A DNA stretch of 64,000 bases from Sinomonas notoginsengisoli (GTDB lineage: Bacteria > Actinomycetota > Actinomycetes > Actinomycetales > Micrococcaceae): contig NZ_JAIZDP010000003.1 in the NCBI RefSeq assembly GCF_021554725.1, positions 186,001 through 250,000 of the forward strand, written 5' to 3'. Shown here piece after piece: positions 8,872 through 17,241 of the stretch (positions are counted from its first letter, which is position 1; each line of letters begins with the position of its first letter). A program made the translations under genes and the position numbers. The notes under the pieces were generated by a model. That model was given only the letters and a program-made list of their open reading frames with translations. It was not told where the DNA came from and ran no database searches.

Positions 8872-9264
8872 ATGGACACCAAGAAAACCAGGGACCGCCA
8901 GGACTTCTTCACCCGGTTCGCGACCAGGACGTCGAAGGTCCTCGGGCACCCATGGGTCTTCTCCGCGGCGGTGGCCGTCCTCATCGTGTGGGCGGCCACG
9001 GGGCCGCTTCTGGGTTTCTCCGACACGTGGCAGCTGGTGATCAACACCGGCACGACGATCGTGACGTTCCTGATGGTGTTCATCATCCAGAACACCCAGA
9101 ATCGGGACTCCGCGGCCCTGCACCTCAAGCTCGACGCGGTGATGCGCGAGCTGCGGATCACCAACTCGAAGCTCTATGAGGCCGAGGAGGAGGGCGAAAA
9201 GGAGCTCGAGCGGCAACGCAACGAGCTCGAGGAGGATGCCACCAACAGCGCGGGGTCGCGGTAG
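8872..9264 (+). CDS. Low-affinity iron permease family membrane protein
   Basis: 130-aa protein with two predicted transmembrane segments (about residues 26-42 and 52-70) followed by IIQNTQNRDSAALHLKLD, a signature of the small bacterial 'low affinity iron permease' family, and a charged coiled-coil-like tail. The start is the ATG at 8872; upstream GTG/ATG codons lack a ribosome-binding site. Despite the family name, transport activity of bacterial members is not established. It stands alone between two terminator-bounded units. Confidence 0.75.
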   Translation: MDTKKTRDRQDFFTRFATRTSKVLGHPWVFSAAVAVLIVWAATGPLLGFSDTWQLVINTGTTIVTFLMVFIIQNTQNRDSAALHLKLDAVMRELRITNSKLYEAEEEGEKELERQRNELEEDATNSAGSR

Positions 9265-9285
9265 GGAGCGCGCGACGCTAGGAAG

Positions 9286-9738
9286 TCATTCCTCCTCGTG
9301 CTCGGTAAGGATCTGGGACAGGGTCTCGAGGTCGGCGCGGATCTGACGCGTGTAGGCCTTGTTGACGAGCGGGTCCGCGAGGCGGCCGAAGACCCCGCCC
9401 AGGCCCGAATCGGCATCGAGGTGGAAGTTCAGGCGGGTGCCGTCGCCTTCGGGCGCGAGGGTCCAGGCCGAGCTAAAGCTGATCTTTCCCTCGACCGACT
9501 TCAGGGCGGACCTCGTGGGACGCTCGTACTCGGTGATCTCGGTCGTCCAGTCGAACGTCCGGCCGAGGATCTTGCTTGCACCCTTGATCCGGGAGCCGAC
9601 CCCGAGGGGCCCGTCTCCCTCTAGTTCGGCGCGGACGATGCTGCCTTGGTATTCGGGGATGTTCGCAGGGTCATTGATGTAGTCGAAGACCTTCTCGGGG
9701 GGCAGGGGGATGACGATGCTCTCGTCGGTGGTGGGCAT
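9286..9738 (-). CDS. SRPBCC-family protein (CoxG/polyketide-cyclase-like)
   Basis: 150-aa START/Bet v1-fold protein. The start PTTDESIVIPLPPEKVFDYI is typical of SRPBCC domains, as are the later WTTEITEYERP and FHLDADSGLGG segments. The ATG at 9738 is preferred because longer versions add an unconserved proline-rich stretch. These proteins bind hydrophobic ligands in a central cavity. The neighbours give no pathway clue. Confidence 0.8.
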   Translation of the reverse strand: MPTTDESIVIPLPPEKVFDYINDPANIPEYQGSIVRAELEGDGPLGVGSRIKGASKILGRTFDWTTEITEYERPTRSALKSVEGKISFSSAWTLAPEGDGTRLNFHLDADSGLGGVFGRLADPLVNKAYTRQIRADLETLSQILTEHEEE

Positions 9739-9888
9739 GGGACGCTCAATTCTTCCGGCTGGCGTGGTGGGATGATGCGGGGTTCCCCAGCCGTTCCGCT
9801 CCGGTGCTTTGCAGAGGTCTGCAGAACCATCGTCCGCCATGGGGCGCGGAGCGGCAAGGTGCTCCGCATCAGGTCGTCCCCTCGGGCA

Positions 9889-9917
9889 TTGAAGACCTCG
9901 GCGGCCGTTCCTACAAT
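9889..9917 (+). promoter_or_regulatory. Sigma-70-type promoter for the gene at 9953
   Basis: TTGAAG (9889-9894), a 17-base spacer and TACAAT (9912-9917) give one of the best vegetative-type promoters in the window. A strong GCAGGAGGTC ribosome-binding site and the ATG at 9953 follow. Confidence 0.55.
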
Positions 9918-9952
9918 GAAATTGGTCTCACGAAAGCAGGAGGTCAATTGCC

Positions 9953-10258
9953 ATGTCTGTCATCGTCACGGTCAAGGTTCCCGGCGACACCGACGTCTTC
10001 ACGAAGTCGCTGAAAGAACGGGCCGATGACTACCGCATGATCGCCGACCGGGCCAAGAAGCACGGTGCCCTGCACCATCGGTTCGGCGTCGGGGACGGCT
10101 TCGTGCTCATCGACGACGAATGGGAATCCGCGGACGATTTCCAGAGCTTCTTCAGCGATCCCGAGCTGATGACGTTCATGGGCGCCGTCGGTGCCAATAC
10201 CAACGCGCGTCCGGAGATCACTGTCGGGCAGTCGGTTGATTCGCCCGACAAGTTCTGA
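9953..10258 (+). CDS. Small protein, probable dimeric alpha/beta-barrel fold
   Basis: 101-aa protein beginning MSVIVTVKVPGDTDVF, with a central HHRFGVGDGFVLIDDEW and DFQSFFSDPELMTFMGAVG. The beta-alpha-beta layout and the late 'sum over residues' pattern resemble ABM/EthD-like ferredoxin-fold proteins, but no catalytic motif is recognised. A strong RBS (GCAGGAGGTC) and a good promoter suggest solid expression. A hairpin at 10291-10322 ends the transcript, so it is a single-gene unit. Function unknown. Confidence 0.8.
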   Translation: MSVIVTVKVPGDTDVFTKSLKERADDYRMIADRAKKHGALHHRFGVGDGFVLIDDEWESADDFQSFFSDPELMTFMGAVGANTNARPEITVGQSVDSPDKF

Positions 10259-10290
10259 CCGCAGCCGCTGCTGCCGGCCGGACATCCGCT

Positions 10291-10322
10291 GAGCCGCCGA
10301 GTCCCGAGAGACCCGGCGGCTC
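10291..10322. terminator. Terminator hairpin between convergent genes
   Basis: 9-bp perfect outer stem GAGCCGCCG/CGGCGGCTC (10291-10299 with 10314-10322), with further AGTC/GAC pairing possible inside, between the converging gene ends at 10258 and 10359. Confidence 0.6.
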
Positions 10323-10358
10323 TCCTTGCGTCTGGGGCCCGAAACACTAGGAGCAGCG

Positions 10359-11732
10359 CTACGGCGCGAGCTCCTCGAGGACCCGACCCTTCGTCTCGAT
10401 GGCGAAGAAGATCGTGACGAGGCCGCCGAGCAGGGCAATCCCGGCGAAGGCGATGAACACCCACGAGATCCCGAACCCGTCCATGATCCACGCGACCAGC
10501 AGGGGCCCCAGGCTCGAGCCGGCCCGGAGCCACGCGCTGCCGAAGCCCGTGCCGATGGCCCGCAGGCGCGTCGGGTACAGCTCGGCGGAGTAGAGGTAGA
10601 GGGAGAACGAGATAGTCTGCAGGACCGCGTACGCGACGCTCGCGAAGAGGACCACCTGCACGGCAGACACTGCGCCCAGCGCGCCGAGCACCACGAGCGG
10701 GACCGTCGAGGCGAGGAACGCCACCGAGTACCAGCGCTTGCGCCCCACCCGGTCAATCAGGAACGCGCACAGCACGGACGCCACCACGCCGACCCCGGAG
10801 GTCACCCACCCGTAGGCGAGGCTGGTCTGCAGCGGGACATGGAAGACCTCCTTGTAGAGGGTGGGCAGCCAGGTGATCAGGCCGTTGTTGACCACATAGA
10901 CGCTGATCCAGAGGCCCCAGATCATGAGGGTGCGCTTGCGGTAGATGCCGCGGAACAGCTCGCGCCAGTCGGACTTGGCCTCCACCGCGGGGAGCGGCCG
11001 CTCCACGGGGTCGGCGAGGGTGTGCCCTGCCTTGACGGCCTCGCGTTCGAGCATCGCCACGACCGCCTCGGCCTTCTGCCCCCGGCCCACGGAGGCGAGC
11101 CAACGTGGCGATTCGGGCATAAGCCGCCGCAGCGGGATGGTGAGGATCGCCGGGACGAGCCCGACGATGAACATCGCCTTCCAGCCGAACGCTGGGACGA
11201 GGAAGAACCCGGCGAGGCCGGCGAACATGAGGCCCACGGGGAAGATGACCTCGTAGAGGAGGAAGAAGCGGCCGCGGCGCCGCGCGCCAACGAACTCGTT
11301 GATGTAGGCGCTCGCCACGGGCACCTCTCCCCCGGTACCGATGCCCTGGAGGAAGCGGAACATGATCATCGACCAGGCGCCCCACGCGAAGAGGCATGCG
11401 AGGTCCATGCTGACGAACAGGATGATCGTGATGAGCAGGGTGGGCATGCGGCCGATCCTCTCGGCGAGGGCGCCGAAGAAGAGGGAGCCGAAGAGCTGCC
11501 CGAGGTAGCCGGCGGAGAGGATCATGCCGATCTCGCCGGCCGTGAGGTGCCATTCGGTGACGAGTTGGGGCATCGCGAACGCGATCGCCAGCACCGTATA
11601 GGCGTCGAAGAAGGTGGCGGAGCCGATCACGACGCGGATCATCGTGAGGCGCCGGGTGATCGGCAGCCTCTCGAGCCGCGCGACGATCTCGGTCTGCGTC
11701 GCGGAGGTCTGTCCGCTGGCCATAGCAGTCAT
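10359..11732 (-). CDS. MFS transporter (sugar/aromatic-acid symporter type)
   Basis: 457-aa major facilitator with about 12 hydrophobic segments. Family marks: GSATFFDAYTVLAIAFAMP in helix 1, the loop 2-3 motif LFFGALAERIGRM, FRFLQGIGTGGEVPVAS in helix 4, PESPRWL after helix 6 and DRVGRKRWY in loop 8-9. This set fits the metabolite:H+ symporter / sugar-porter-like group. It lies downstream of the DHDPS-family lyase gene on the same strand, separated by a strong hairpin. The two and the LacI-type regulator probably form a catabolic unit for one substrate, perhaps a sugar acid (inference). Confidence 0.88.
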   Translation of the reverse strand: MTAMASGQTSATQTEIVARLERLPITRRLTMIRVVIGSATFFDAYTVLAIAFAMPQLVTEWHLTAGEIGMILSAGYLGQLFGSLFFGALAERIGRMPTLLITIILFVSMDLACLFAWGAWSMIMFRFLQGIGTGGEVPVASAYINEFVGARRRGRFFLLYEVIFPVGLMFAGLAGFFLVPAFGWKAMFIVGLVPAILTIPLRRLMPESPRWLASVGRGQKAEAVVAMLEREAVKAGHTLADPVERPLPAVEAKSDWRELFRGIYRKRTLMIWGLWISVYVVNNGLITWLPTLYKEVFHVPLQTSLAYGWVTSGVGVVASVLCAFLIDRVGRKRWYSVAFLASTVPLVVLGALGAVSAVQVVLFASVAYAVLQTISFSLYLYSAELYPTRLRAIGTGFGSAWLRAGSSLGPLLVAWIMDGFGISWVFIAFAGIALLGGLVTIFFAIETKGRVLEELAP

Positions 11733-11796
11733 TGTGGTGGGATTCCTCCCCTCCGCGCACGGGCGGAGCTATCGGGACGTCATTGTCGCCGCGGCG

Positions 11797-11832
11797 GCGC
11801 ACGACGGCGGGCGGGCACCCGCCGTCGTGCGC
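11797..11832. terminator. Terminator hairpin after the DHDPS-family gene
   Basis: 15-bp perfect stem (11797-11811 with 11818-11832), nearly identical in its arms to the hairpin at 65-104. It starts 22 bases after the stop of the lyase gene and 65 bases before the MFS start, so the MFS gene needs read-through or its own promoter. Confidence 0.7.
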
Positions 11833-11853
11833 TCTACCGGGATGGGGCTCGGC

Positions 11854-12798
11854 TCAGGCGCGGGCCGGGACGGTGGCGAGGCCGAGGTTCGCCGAGGCGA
11901 GGGCCAGGGCGATCTCCTCGTGGGCGCCTGGGGCGAGCGGCAGCAGCGGGGTGCGGACGGTGGCGTGCTCGAGGATGCCGCGGGCCACGAGGCCCTCCTT
12001 GAGCGCAACCGTCCCCTCCATGTGCGAGCCGCGGTGGTAGACGTTCTTGGTCACGGGCAGGAGGCGGTCGTGGACCTCGCGGGCCTTGGCGTAGTCCTTG
12101 GCCTTGCCGGCGGCGATGAGCTCCACGAGCGGCTCGGGGGCGAGGCCGCCGTAGCCGACGAGGGCGCCGTCCACGTCGAACATGGTGTGCAGCAGGTACT
12201 CATCGTGGCACGTGAGGATCTGCAGTTCGGGGAAGGCCGCGCGGAGCACGGGGATCTCCGTGTCCCAGCGGCGCATGTTGCGCACGCCGTTCTTGGTGGC
12301 GAACACGCCGTCCTGGCCGGCGATCTCGAGCTGGGTGTCGAGGTTGTAGGTGGCCTTGGTGGCGTCCGGGTACTGGAAGAGGATGAGCGGCAGGCCGCTC
12401 GTCTCGTAGATCTCCTTGTAGCGGCTCTGGGGCGCGCCCTCCTGGTAGCCGAACCGCAGCCAGCCGTGGGACGGGTAGACCAGGCCGGCGGAAGCACCGG
12501 CGTCGACGGCGCGCTGGGCCTCCTCGGCGGCGACCTTGTTGCCCTCGGCCGTGATGCCGGCGATGATCGGCAGCCGGCCGTCCACGGCGTCGCGGAACGA
12601 GGAGATGACGAGGGCCTGCTCGGCCTGGGTCAGGAACGTGCCCTCGCCGGCGTGGCCGAGGACCACGAGGCCCTTGACGCCCTCGACGCTGCCGAGCCAG
12701 CCGCCGAGGCGGTGGATCGCGTCGACGTCCACGTCGCCGTCGCGGGTGAAGGGGGTGACCGGTGCGGGGACGAGGCCGCGGAGGTCGATGCTGCTCAT
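11854..12798 (-). CDS. Dihydrodipicolinate synthase/N-acetylneuraminate lyase family protein
   Basis: 314-aa TIM-barrel Schiff-base lyase or synthase. The barrel start LVPAPVTPFTRDG, GHAGEGTFLT in place of the usual G-[TS]-T-GE motif, Tyr143 in FQYP and Schiff-base Lys169 in GVFATKNG are visible, matching the family's Tyr and Lys. Such paralogues act as keto-acid aldolases, dehydratases or racemase-like enzymes in sugar-acid and aromatic catabolism; true DapA is unlikely given the LacI and MFS neighbours. The ATG at 12798 follows GAAGAGGAGAACCC. It is divergent from the LacI gene across a palindromic operator. Confidence 0.85.
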   Translation of the reverse strand: MSSIDLRGLVPAPVTPFTRDGDVDVDAIHRLGGWLGSVEGVKGLVVLGHAGEGTFLTQAEQALVISSFRDAVDGRLPIIAGITAEGNKVAAEEAQRAVDAGASAGLVYPSHGWLRFGYQEGAPQSRYKEIYETSGLPLILFQYPDATKATYNLDTQLEIAGQDGVFATKNGVRNMRRWDTEIPVLRAAFPELQILTCHDEYLLHTMFDVDGALVGYGGLAPEPLVELIAAGKAKDYAKAREVHDRLLPVTKNVYHRGSHMEGTVALKEGLVARGILEHATVRTPLLPLAPGAHEEIALALASANLGLATVPARA

Positions 12799-12853
12799 GG
12801 GTTCTCCTCTTCGAGTTTTGTTCATGCCGTCCGGAAGGTTTCCTTCGGCTGAG

Positions 12854-12865
12854 GGAATCGATTCC
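12854..12865. promoter_or_regulatory. LacI-type operator palindrome
   Basis: Perfect 12-bp palindrome GGAATCGATTCC in the 137-bp gap between the divergent lyase and LacI-family genes, with a second related element (TATCGATTGCTTC) directly after it. Position and symmetry fit a LacI-family operator controlling both directions. Confidence 0.65.
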
Positions 12866-12935
12866 GTTATCGATTGCTTCAACGGTAAGCTGGGTCACAG
12901 GAGCACGTCAAGGGTCGAGTTCTGAGGAGGCATCG

Positions 12936-14027
12936 ATGGGGGGCAAGGACGCCGCGGCTGGGTCGCGGCCCACCATTGCCGACGTCGCTGAAGCAGCGGG
13001 GGTCGCGAGGTCCACCGTGTCCCGGGCCATGAACCGCGAGCACACCTTCTACCGCAGCGACTCCGCGGCGCGGATCCGTGCGGTGGCCGAGTCGCTGGGG
13101 TACGAGCCGAACCCGTCCGCGGCGAACCTGCGGCGCCGGCAGACCAACACAATCGGCGTCCTGGTCTCGCGCCTCACCGACACGGTGATGGCCACGCTGT
13201 ACGAGGAGATCGCCGCGGCCTGCGCGGCGCGCGGGTACCACGCCCTCGTCGCGACGACGTACGGCGACGCGGGGCTTGAGCGCGAGAACGGCCACGCGAT
13301 GCTCGCCTCACGCGTGGACGGGCTCATCCTCACGACGGCGACGACGGAGGGTGGGCTGTGCGCCGAGCTCCTGGATCGGGGCATCGCGCATGTGCTCGCC
13401 CTGCGCGCGTACGGCGCCAGCCCCAGCGTGACGGGCGACGACGCGTTGGGCGGCTACCTCGCGACGCGTCACCTCATTGATCTGGGGCACCGGGAGATCG
13501 GGATCGTGGCCGGGCCGGACGAGGCGCCGACGGCGTTGGCGCGCCGCGAGGGGTACCGCCGGGCACTGGCCGAGGCGGGGCTTCAGGAGCGGGCCGAGTT
13601 CGCCTATGCCTCGACGTTCTCCATGGAGAGCGGGGAGGCCGCCGCCGAGGCATTCTTGGCGGGCCAGCGGCGGCCGACTGCCGTGTTCGCTGTCAACGAC
13701 AACACGGCCATCGGCTTCACCTCGGTGATCCAGCGCGCGGGGCTGCGCATCCCGCAGGACCTCTCAGTGGTCGGCTACAACGACATCCCCCTCGTCGCGC
13801 GCCTCGCGGTCCCCCTGACGAGTGTGCGCGTCCCCTTCCGGGAAATCGCATCGGCCGCTGTGGACGAACTTCTGACCTCGATCAACGGCCAGCCCGCCTC
13901 CCCGCACCGGCAACGGGTCCTGGCGCCCACGCTCATCCCCCGCGCCTCTACCGGACGGCCGCCGGGCGAGGCCAGCGGCGCCGTCGCCGAAGCGGCCCCG
14001 GCGCGCTCTCGCTCGGCAGTGGACTGA
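12936..14027 (+). CDS. LacI-family transcriptional regulator
   Basis: 363 aa with an N-terminal LacI helix-turn-helix (PTIADVAEAAGVARSTVSRA, residues 12-31; hinge near NLRRRQTNTIGVLV) and a periplasmic-binding-protein-like effector domain (about 70-340; FAVNDNTAIGF and the VVGYNDIPL region typical of the family). The ATG at 12936 is chosen for the TGAGGAGG just upstream; the open frame extends further 5' without conserved sequence. It probably represses the lyase/MFS unit and itself through the 12854-12865 palindrome. The C-terminal 30 residues are low-complexity Ala/Pro. Confidence 0.9.
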   Translation: MGGKDAAAGSRPTIADVAEAAGVARSTVSRAMNREHTFYRSDSAARIRAVAESLGYEPNPSAANLRRRQTNTIGVLVSRLTDTVMATLYEEIAAACAARGYHALVATTYGDAGLERENGHAMLASRVDGLILTTATTEGGLCAELLDRGIAHVLALRAYGASPSVTGDDALGGYLATRHLIDLGHREIGIVAGPDEAPTALARREGYRRALAEAGLQERAEFAYASTFSMESGEAAAEAFLAGQRRPTAVFAVNDNTAIGFTSVIQRAGLRIPQDLSVVGYNDIPLVARLAVPLTSVRVPFREIASAAVDELLTSINGQPASPHRQRVLAPTLIPRASTGRPPGEASGAVAEAAPARSRSAVD

Positions 14028-14120
14028 GCGGCACAATGGCTCTGGATGACGAAGCACCAACTGCGGTAGGGCGTCGTCGCCACAATGCTTCGTCACTCTG
14101 CCACTGCCAAGGAGCCGCAC

Positions 14121-14768
14121 ATGGCCGTTCGCGCCGACCTGAACATCTCCCTCGACGGCTACGCCTCGACCACGGACCAGACGCCGGAGAACCCGATGGG
14201 CGAGGACTGGCAGCGTCTCGTCGCGGCCTACACGGGCACCAGGACGTTCCGCGAGAGGGTGCTCGGCGACCGCTCCGGTGAGGGGACCACCGGGGTCGAC
14301 GACCGCTACGGGGCGGCCTACTTCGAGGGCATCGGCGCGGAGATCATGGGCGCGGGCATGTTCGGCCTGCACACCTTCCCCGACGATCCGGACTGGCGCG
14401 GGTGGTGGGGCGACGAGCCGCCGTTCCACGCGCCGGTCTTCGTCCTCACCCATGGTGCCGACCGTGCGCCGATCGAGTTCGACAACGGCACGGTGTTCCA
14501 CTTCCTCTCGGCCACCCCCGAGGAGGCGCTCGCCAAGGCGACCGAGGCCGCCGGCGAGGCCGACGTGCGGATCGGCGGCGGCGTGGACACTGTGCGCGCG
14601 TTCCTGCAGGCCGGACTCGTCGACCGGCTGCACGTGGCGATCTCGCCCATCCTGCTCGGCCGCGGGCAGAGCCTGTGGCAAGACCTGCGCGGGCTCGAGG
14701 CCGACTACACGGTCAGCAGCGAGGTCGCCGAGAGCGGCGTCGTGCACATGACGTTCGCACGCAACTGA
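14121..14768 (+). CDS. Dihydrofolate-reductase-family protein (RibD C-terminal type)
   Basis: 215-aa protein with the start VRADLNISLDGYAS and the later VRIGGGVDTVRAFLQAGLVDRLHVAISPILLG pattern typical of stand-alone RibD_C/DHFR-like reductases. The second pattern is the NADPH-site GGG followed by the conserved barrel strand. The ATG at 14121 follows AAGGAGC. The physiological substrate of these stand-alone members is generally unknown. It converges on the SDR gene at 14813. Confidence 0.82.
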   Translation: MAVRADLNISLDGYASTTDQTPENPMGEDWQRLVAAYTGTRTFRERVLGDRSGEGTTGVDDRYGAAYFEGIGAEIMGAGMFGLHTFPDDPDWRGWWGDEPPFHAPVFVLTHGADRAPIEFDNGTVFHFLSATPEEALAKATEAAGEADVRIGGGVDTVRAFLQAGLVDRLHVAISPILLGRGQSLWQDLRGLEADYTVSSEVAESGVVHMTFARN

Positions 14769-14772
14769 CACC

Positions 14773-14790
14773 GCGCCGGGGCACCGGCGC
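14773..14790. terminator. Short GC hairpin between convergent genes
   Basis: 7-bp stem GCGCCGG/CCGGCGC with a 4-nt loop directly after the DHFR-like stop codon. A weak terminator at best. Confidence 0.35.
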
Positions 14791-14812
14791 CCGAGGGTGC
14801 CCGTCCAGGAAG

Positions 14813-15610
14813 TCAGGCGTGCTGCTGGACCGCCTCGGTGTATCGGTGGGCTGCCAGCCCGCCGTCCACCCGGATGTCGCTGCCGTTGACCCAGCGTGCC
14901 GCCGGGGAGGCGAGGAAGACGACGACGTCGGCAATCGCCTCGGGGGAGGCGGCACCGCCGGTCAGGCTGATGGCGCCCTCGACCTTGGCCGTGCCGTGGT
15001 CCCGCTTGAAGTCGTCGAGGATGGGGGTGCTCACGGGGCCCGGGCTCACCGAGTTCACCCGCACCCGCCCGAGGGTGCCGGCCGCCTGCGCCAGGGTGAG
15101 CGCGCGCACGCACTCCTTGGAGAACCGGTACGAGTTGCCGGTGATCTCGGCGTCGTCCTCGACGGAAGTGAGGGCGTCGGCATCGTCCGCCCGGCCGAGG
15201 AAGGCGTGGATCTGCGTCTCGCGGGCAGCCCAGCCGTCGGCAACGTTGGAGGCGAGATTGACCACCCAACCGCCTTCGGAGATGGACGGCAGCAGGGCTT
15301 CGGTGAACGCGCGCAGGCCCAGCACATTCACGCCCAGGACCGTCCTCCAGGGTGCCGTGCCCGGCACGCCGGCGATGTTGGCGATCCCGTCCACCGTTGG
15401 CGCCAAGGCCCGCACCTCCTCGGCTGCCGCCGCTGCGCCCTCAGCCGTCGAGAGGTCCGCGCGGACAAAGTCGCTGGAACCATCGGGCACGTTGCGGTCG
15501 ACGCCGATCACCCGGGCTCCGAGCCGGGTGAAGGCTGCTGCGGTCGCTGCCCCGATGCCCGAGGCGGCACCGGTCACGATGATGGTTCGTCCGGTGAGGT
15601 TGGGCTCCAT
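14813..15610 (-). CDS. Short-chain dehydrogenase/reductase (coniferyl-alcohol/steroid dehydrogenase-like)
   Basis: 265-aa SDR. The cofactor motif TGAASGIGAA is near the N-terminus; NIAGVPGTAPW and catalytic YRFSK follow, with the long insert before the Tyr that is common in the 3-alpha-HSD/coniferyl-alcohol-dehydrogenase branch. The ATG at 15610 follows AGGAGGACCC. It is divergent from the ALDH/MBL/IclR operon, and both promoters share a gap with two operator-like boxes. This suggests co-control: oxidation of an aromatic-type alcohol here, then of the aldehyde by the divergent ALDH (inference). Confidence 0.85.
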   Translation of the reverse strand: MEPNLTGRTIIVTGAASGIGAATAAAFTRLGARVIGVDRNVPDGSSDFVRADLSTAEGAAAAAEEVRALAPTVDGIANIAGVPGTAPWRTVLGVNVLGLRAFTEALLPSISEGGWVVNLASNVADGWAARETQIHAFLGRADDADALTSVEDDAEITGNSYRFSKECVRALTLAQAAGTLGRVRVNSVSPGPVSTPILDDFKRDHGTAKVEGAISLTGGAASPEAIADVVVFLASPAARWVNGSDIRVDGGLAAHRYTEAVQQHA

Positions 15611-15641
15611 GGGTCCTCCTGCTGGTACGTCGGCTGATGCG

Positions 15642-15703
15642 TCTCCATCCACTCTTGGCCTCCGGGGTGTGACGGGCAACGCAGCTTTTCCACTGGATGG
15701 AGA
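15642..15703. promoter_or_regulatory. Candidate IclR operators in the SDR/ALDH divergent promoter
   Basis: Two boxes in opposite orientation share the sequence TGGATGGAGA: TCTCCATCCACT at 15642-15653 (read on the minus strand) and TTTTCCACTGGATGGAGA at 15686-15703. The second has palindromic halves TTCCA and TGGA. The same box appears at 19065-19083 before the synthase operon. IclR-family regulators bind such short palindromes, and an IclR gene lies in this cluster. Confidence 0.6.
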
Positions 15704-15796
15704 GCGCGCATTGTCGCGCCCCGGCGTCCCGGGCGACGCTGGGACCCAGAACCGAGACCCGGCGCTCCCGCAGCAGCCTGCCGAAAGGGACTTCGC

Positions 15797-17227
15797 ATGA
15801 CAACGACCTACGAGGTGTTCGACCCCGCCACCCTTGAGCCGGTGGGCCTCGCCCCCCTGCACGCCGAGGCGGACGTCGACCGCGCCGTCCAGCGCGCGGT
15901 GGCAGCCGGACGCGGCTGGGCCGCCGACCGAAGTGCCCGCCGCGCGGCCCTGAGCGGTGCGGCGGCGTCGCTGCGGGTGAAGGCACCCGAGATCGGCCGC
16001 CTGCTCTCGCTCGAGCAGGGCAAGGTGCTCCGGGAGGCGGTCGGCGAGGTCCTCGTCACCGCGGACGTGTTCGACTACTACGCGGGCCTGGAATGGGACG
16101 AACAGGAGGCCCTGCCCGAACGCGGTGGACGCAGGCTCACCGTCCAGCGGCGGCCGGTCGGCGTCGTCGCCGCCATCACCCCGTGGAACTTCCCGATCTC
16201 CCTGCTCAGCGTCAAACTCGCTCCCGCCCTCGCGGCCGGCTGCACCGTCATCGCCAAGCCGTCACCCACGACTCCGCTGTCCACCATCGCTCTCGTCGAC
16301 GCCGTCGCGGAGTTCGTCCCGGACGGGGTGGTCCAGTGGCTCACGGGCCGCCGTGCCGTGAACCGGGCGCTCAGCGAGCATCCCAAGGTCCGCAAGATCT
16401 CCTTCACCGGGTCCACGGAGGTCGGCGCGGCGATCGCCGCGCAGGCCGCGCCCACGGTCAAGCGTGTCACGCTCGAGCTGGGCGGGAACGATCCGGCGAT
16501 CATCCTCCCCGATGCCGACGCGGCGTTCACTGCGGCCGGAATCGTCGGCTCCGCCTTCCGCAACGCCGGCCAGGTCTGCATGGCCGTCAAGCGTGTGTTC
16601 GTTCCGGCGGAGCGTGAGGCCGAGTTCGTCGAGGCGATCGCCGCCGAGGCGGCCAAGCTCGTCGTCGGGCATGGCGTCGCGGAGGGGACGACGATGGGCC
16701 CGATGCACAACATGTCCCAGCTCGAGCTCGTCCAGGCGCTGGTCCGGGATGCGCTCGACGGCGGGGCGACGCTCGCCTCGGGCGGCGGCCGCGGCACCCC
16801 CTTGCCGGGGTACTTCCTTGAGCCGACCGTCGTAGCCGGTGCCTCGTTCGGCCAGTCGTTGGTGGCGACGGAGCAATTCGGCGCGGCCCTGCCCGTCGTC
16901 GCGTACACAGACCTCGACGGTCTCCTCGACGGCCTCAACGGACAGGAGTTCGGCCTCGGCGCCTCGGTGTGGACCCCTGATCTGGACCGCGCCGACGAGC
17001 TAGCCTCCCGGATCGAGGCCGGCACGGTGTGGATCAACCAGCACACGCAGGTGGAGCTGGATGCCCCGTTCGGCGGCTGGAAGGCCTCGGGCGTGGGCCG
17101 CGAGCGGGGGACCCACGGGCTCGAACACTACCTCGAGCTCCGTACTGTCAATGCCCGCGCCCATGTCCCCTCCCCCGCCTCTGCACGCGGGACCAGCCCT
17201 GCCCGCGCCGCCAGCACGGCCCGATGA
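15797..17227 (+). CDS. NAD(P)-dependent aldehyde dehydrogenase
   Basis: 476-aa ALDH-superfamily enzyme. Rossmann segment ITPWNFPIS (128-135), FTGSTEVG (203-210), general base Glu227 in LELGGND and nucleophile Cys261 in NAGQVCM are all present, so it should be active. It oxidises an aldehyde to the acid; the substrate is probably an aromatic or branched aldehyde made by the SDRs of this cluster. The ATG follows AAAGGGACTTCGC, and the stop overlaps an ATG at 17224 of the next frame. First gene of an operon with the MBL hydrolase and possibly iclR. Confidence 0.9.
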   Translation: MTTTYEVFDPATLEPVGLAPLHAEADVDRAVQRAVAAGRGWAADRSARRAALSGAAASLRVKAPEIGRLLSLEQGKVLREAVGEVLVTADVFDYYAGLEWDEQEALPERGGRRLTVQRRPVGVVAAITPWNFPISLLSVKLAPALAAGCTVIAKPSPTTPLSTIALVDAVAEFVPDGVVQWLTGRRAVNRALSEHPKVRKISFTGSTEVGAAIAAQAAPTVKRVTLELGGNDPAIILPDADAAFTAAGIVGSAFRNAGQVCMAVKRVFVPAEREAEFVEAIAAEAAKLVVGHGVAEGTTMGPMHNMSQLELVQALVRDALDGGATLASGGGRGTPLPGYFLEPTVVAGASFGQSLVATEQFGAALPVVAYTDLDGLLDGLNGQEFGLGASVWTPDLDRADELASRIEAGTVWINQHTQVELDAPFGGWKASGVGRERGTHGLEHYLELRTVNARAHVPSPASARGTSPARAASTAR

Positions 17228-17241
17228 CCGAAGGACCCAGC

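Noticed and set aside
10326-12002. 558-codon plus-strand frame opposite the MFS gene
   Set aside because: Low-complexity, runs through a terminator hairpin and into the next gene; the minus strand has a full transporter.
11854-12798. DHDPS-family gene as the lysine-pathway dapA
   Set aside because: It is paired with a LacI regulator and MFS transporter, and the GxTGE-type motif reads GHAGEG, so a catabolic lyase is more likely.
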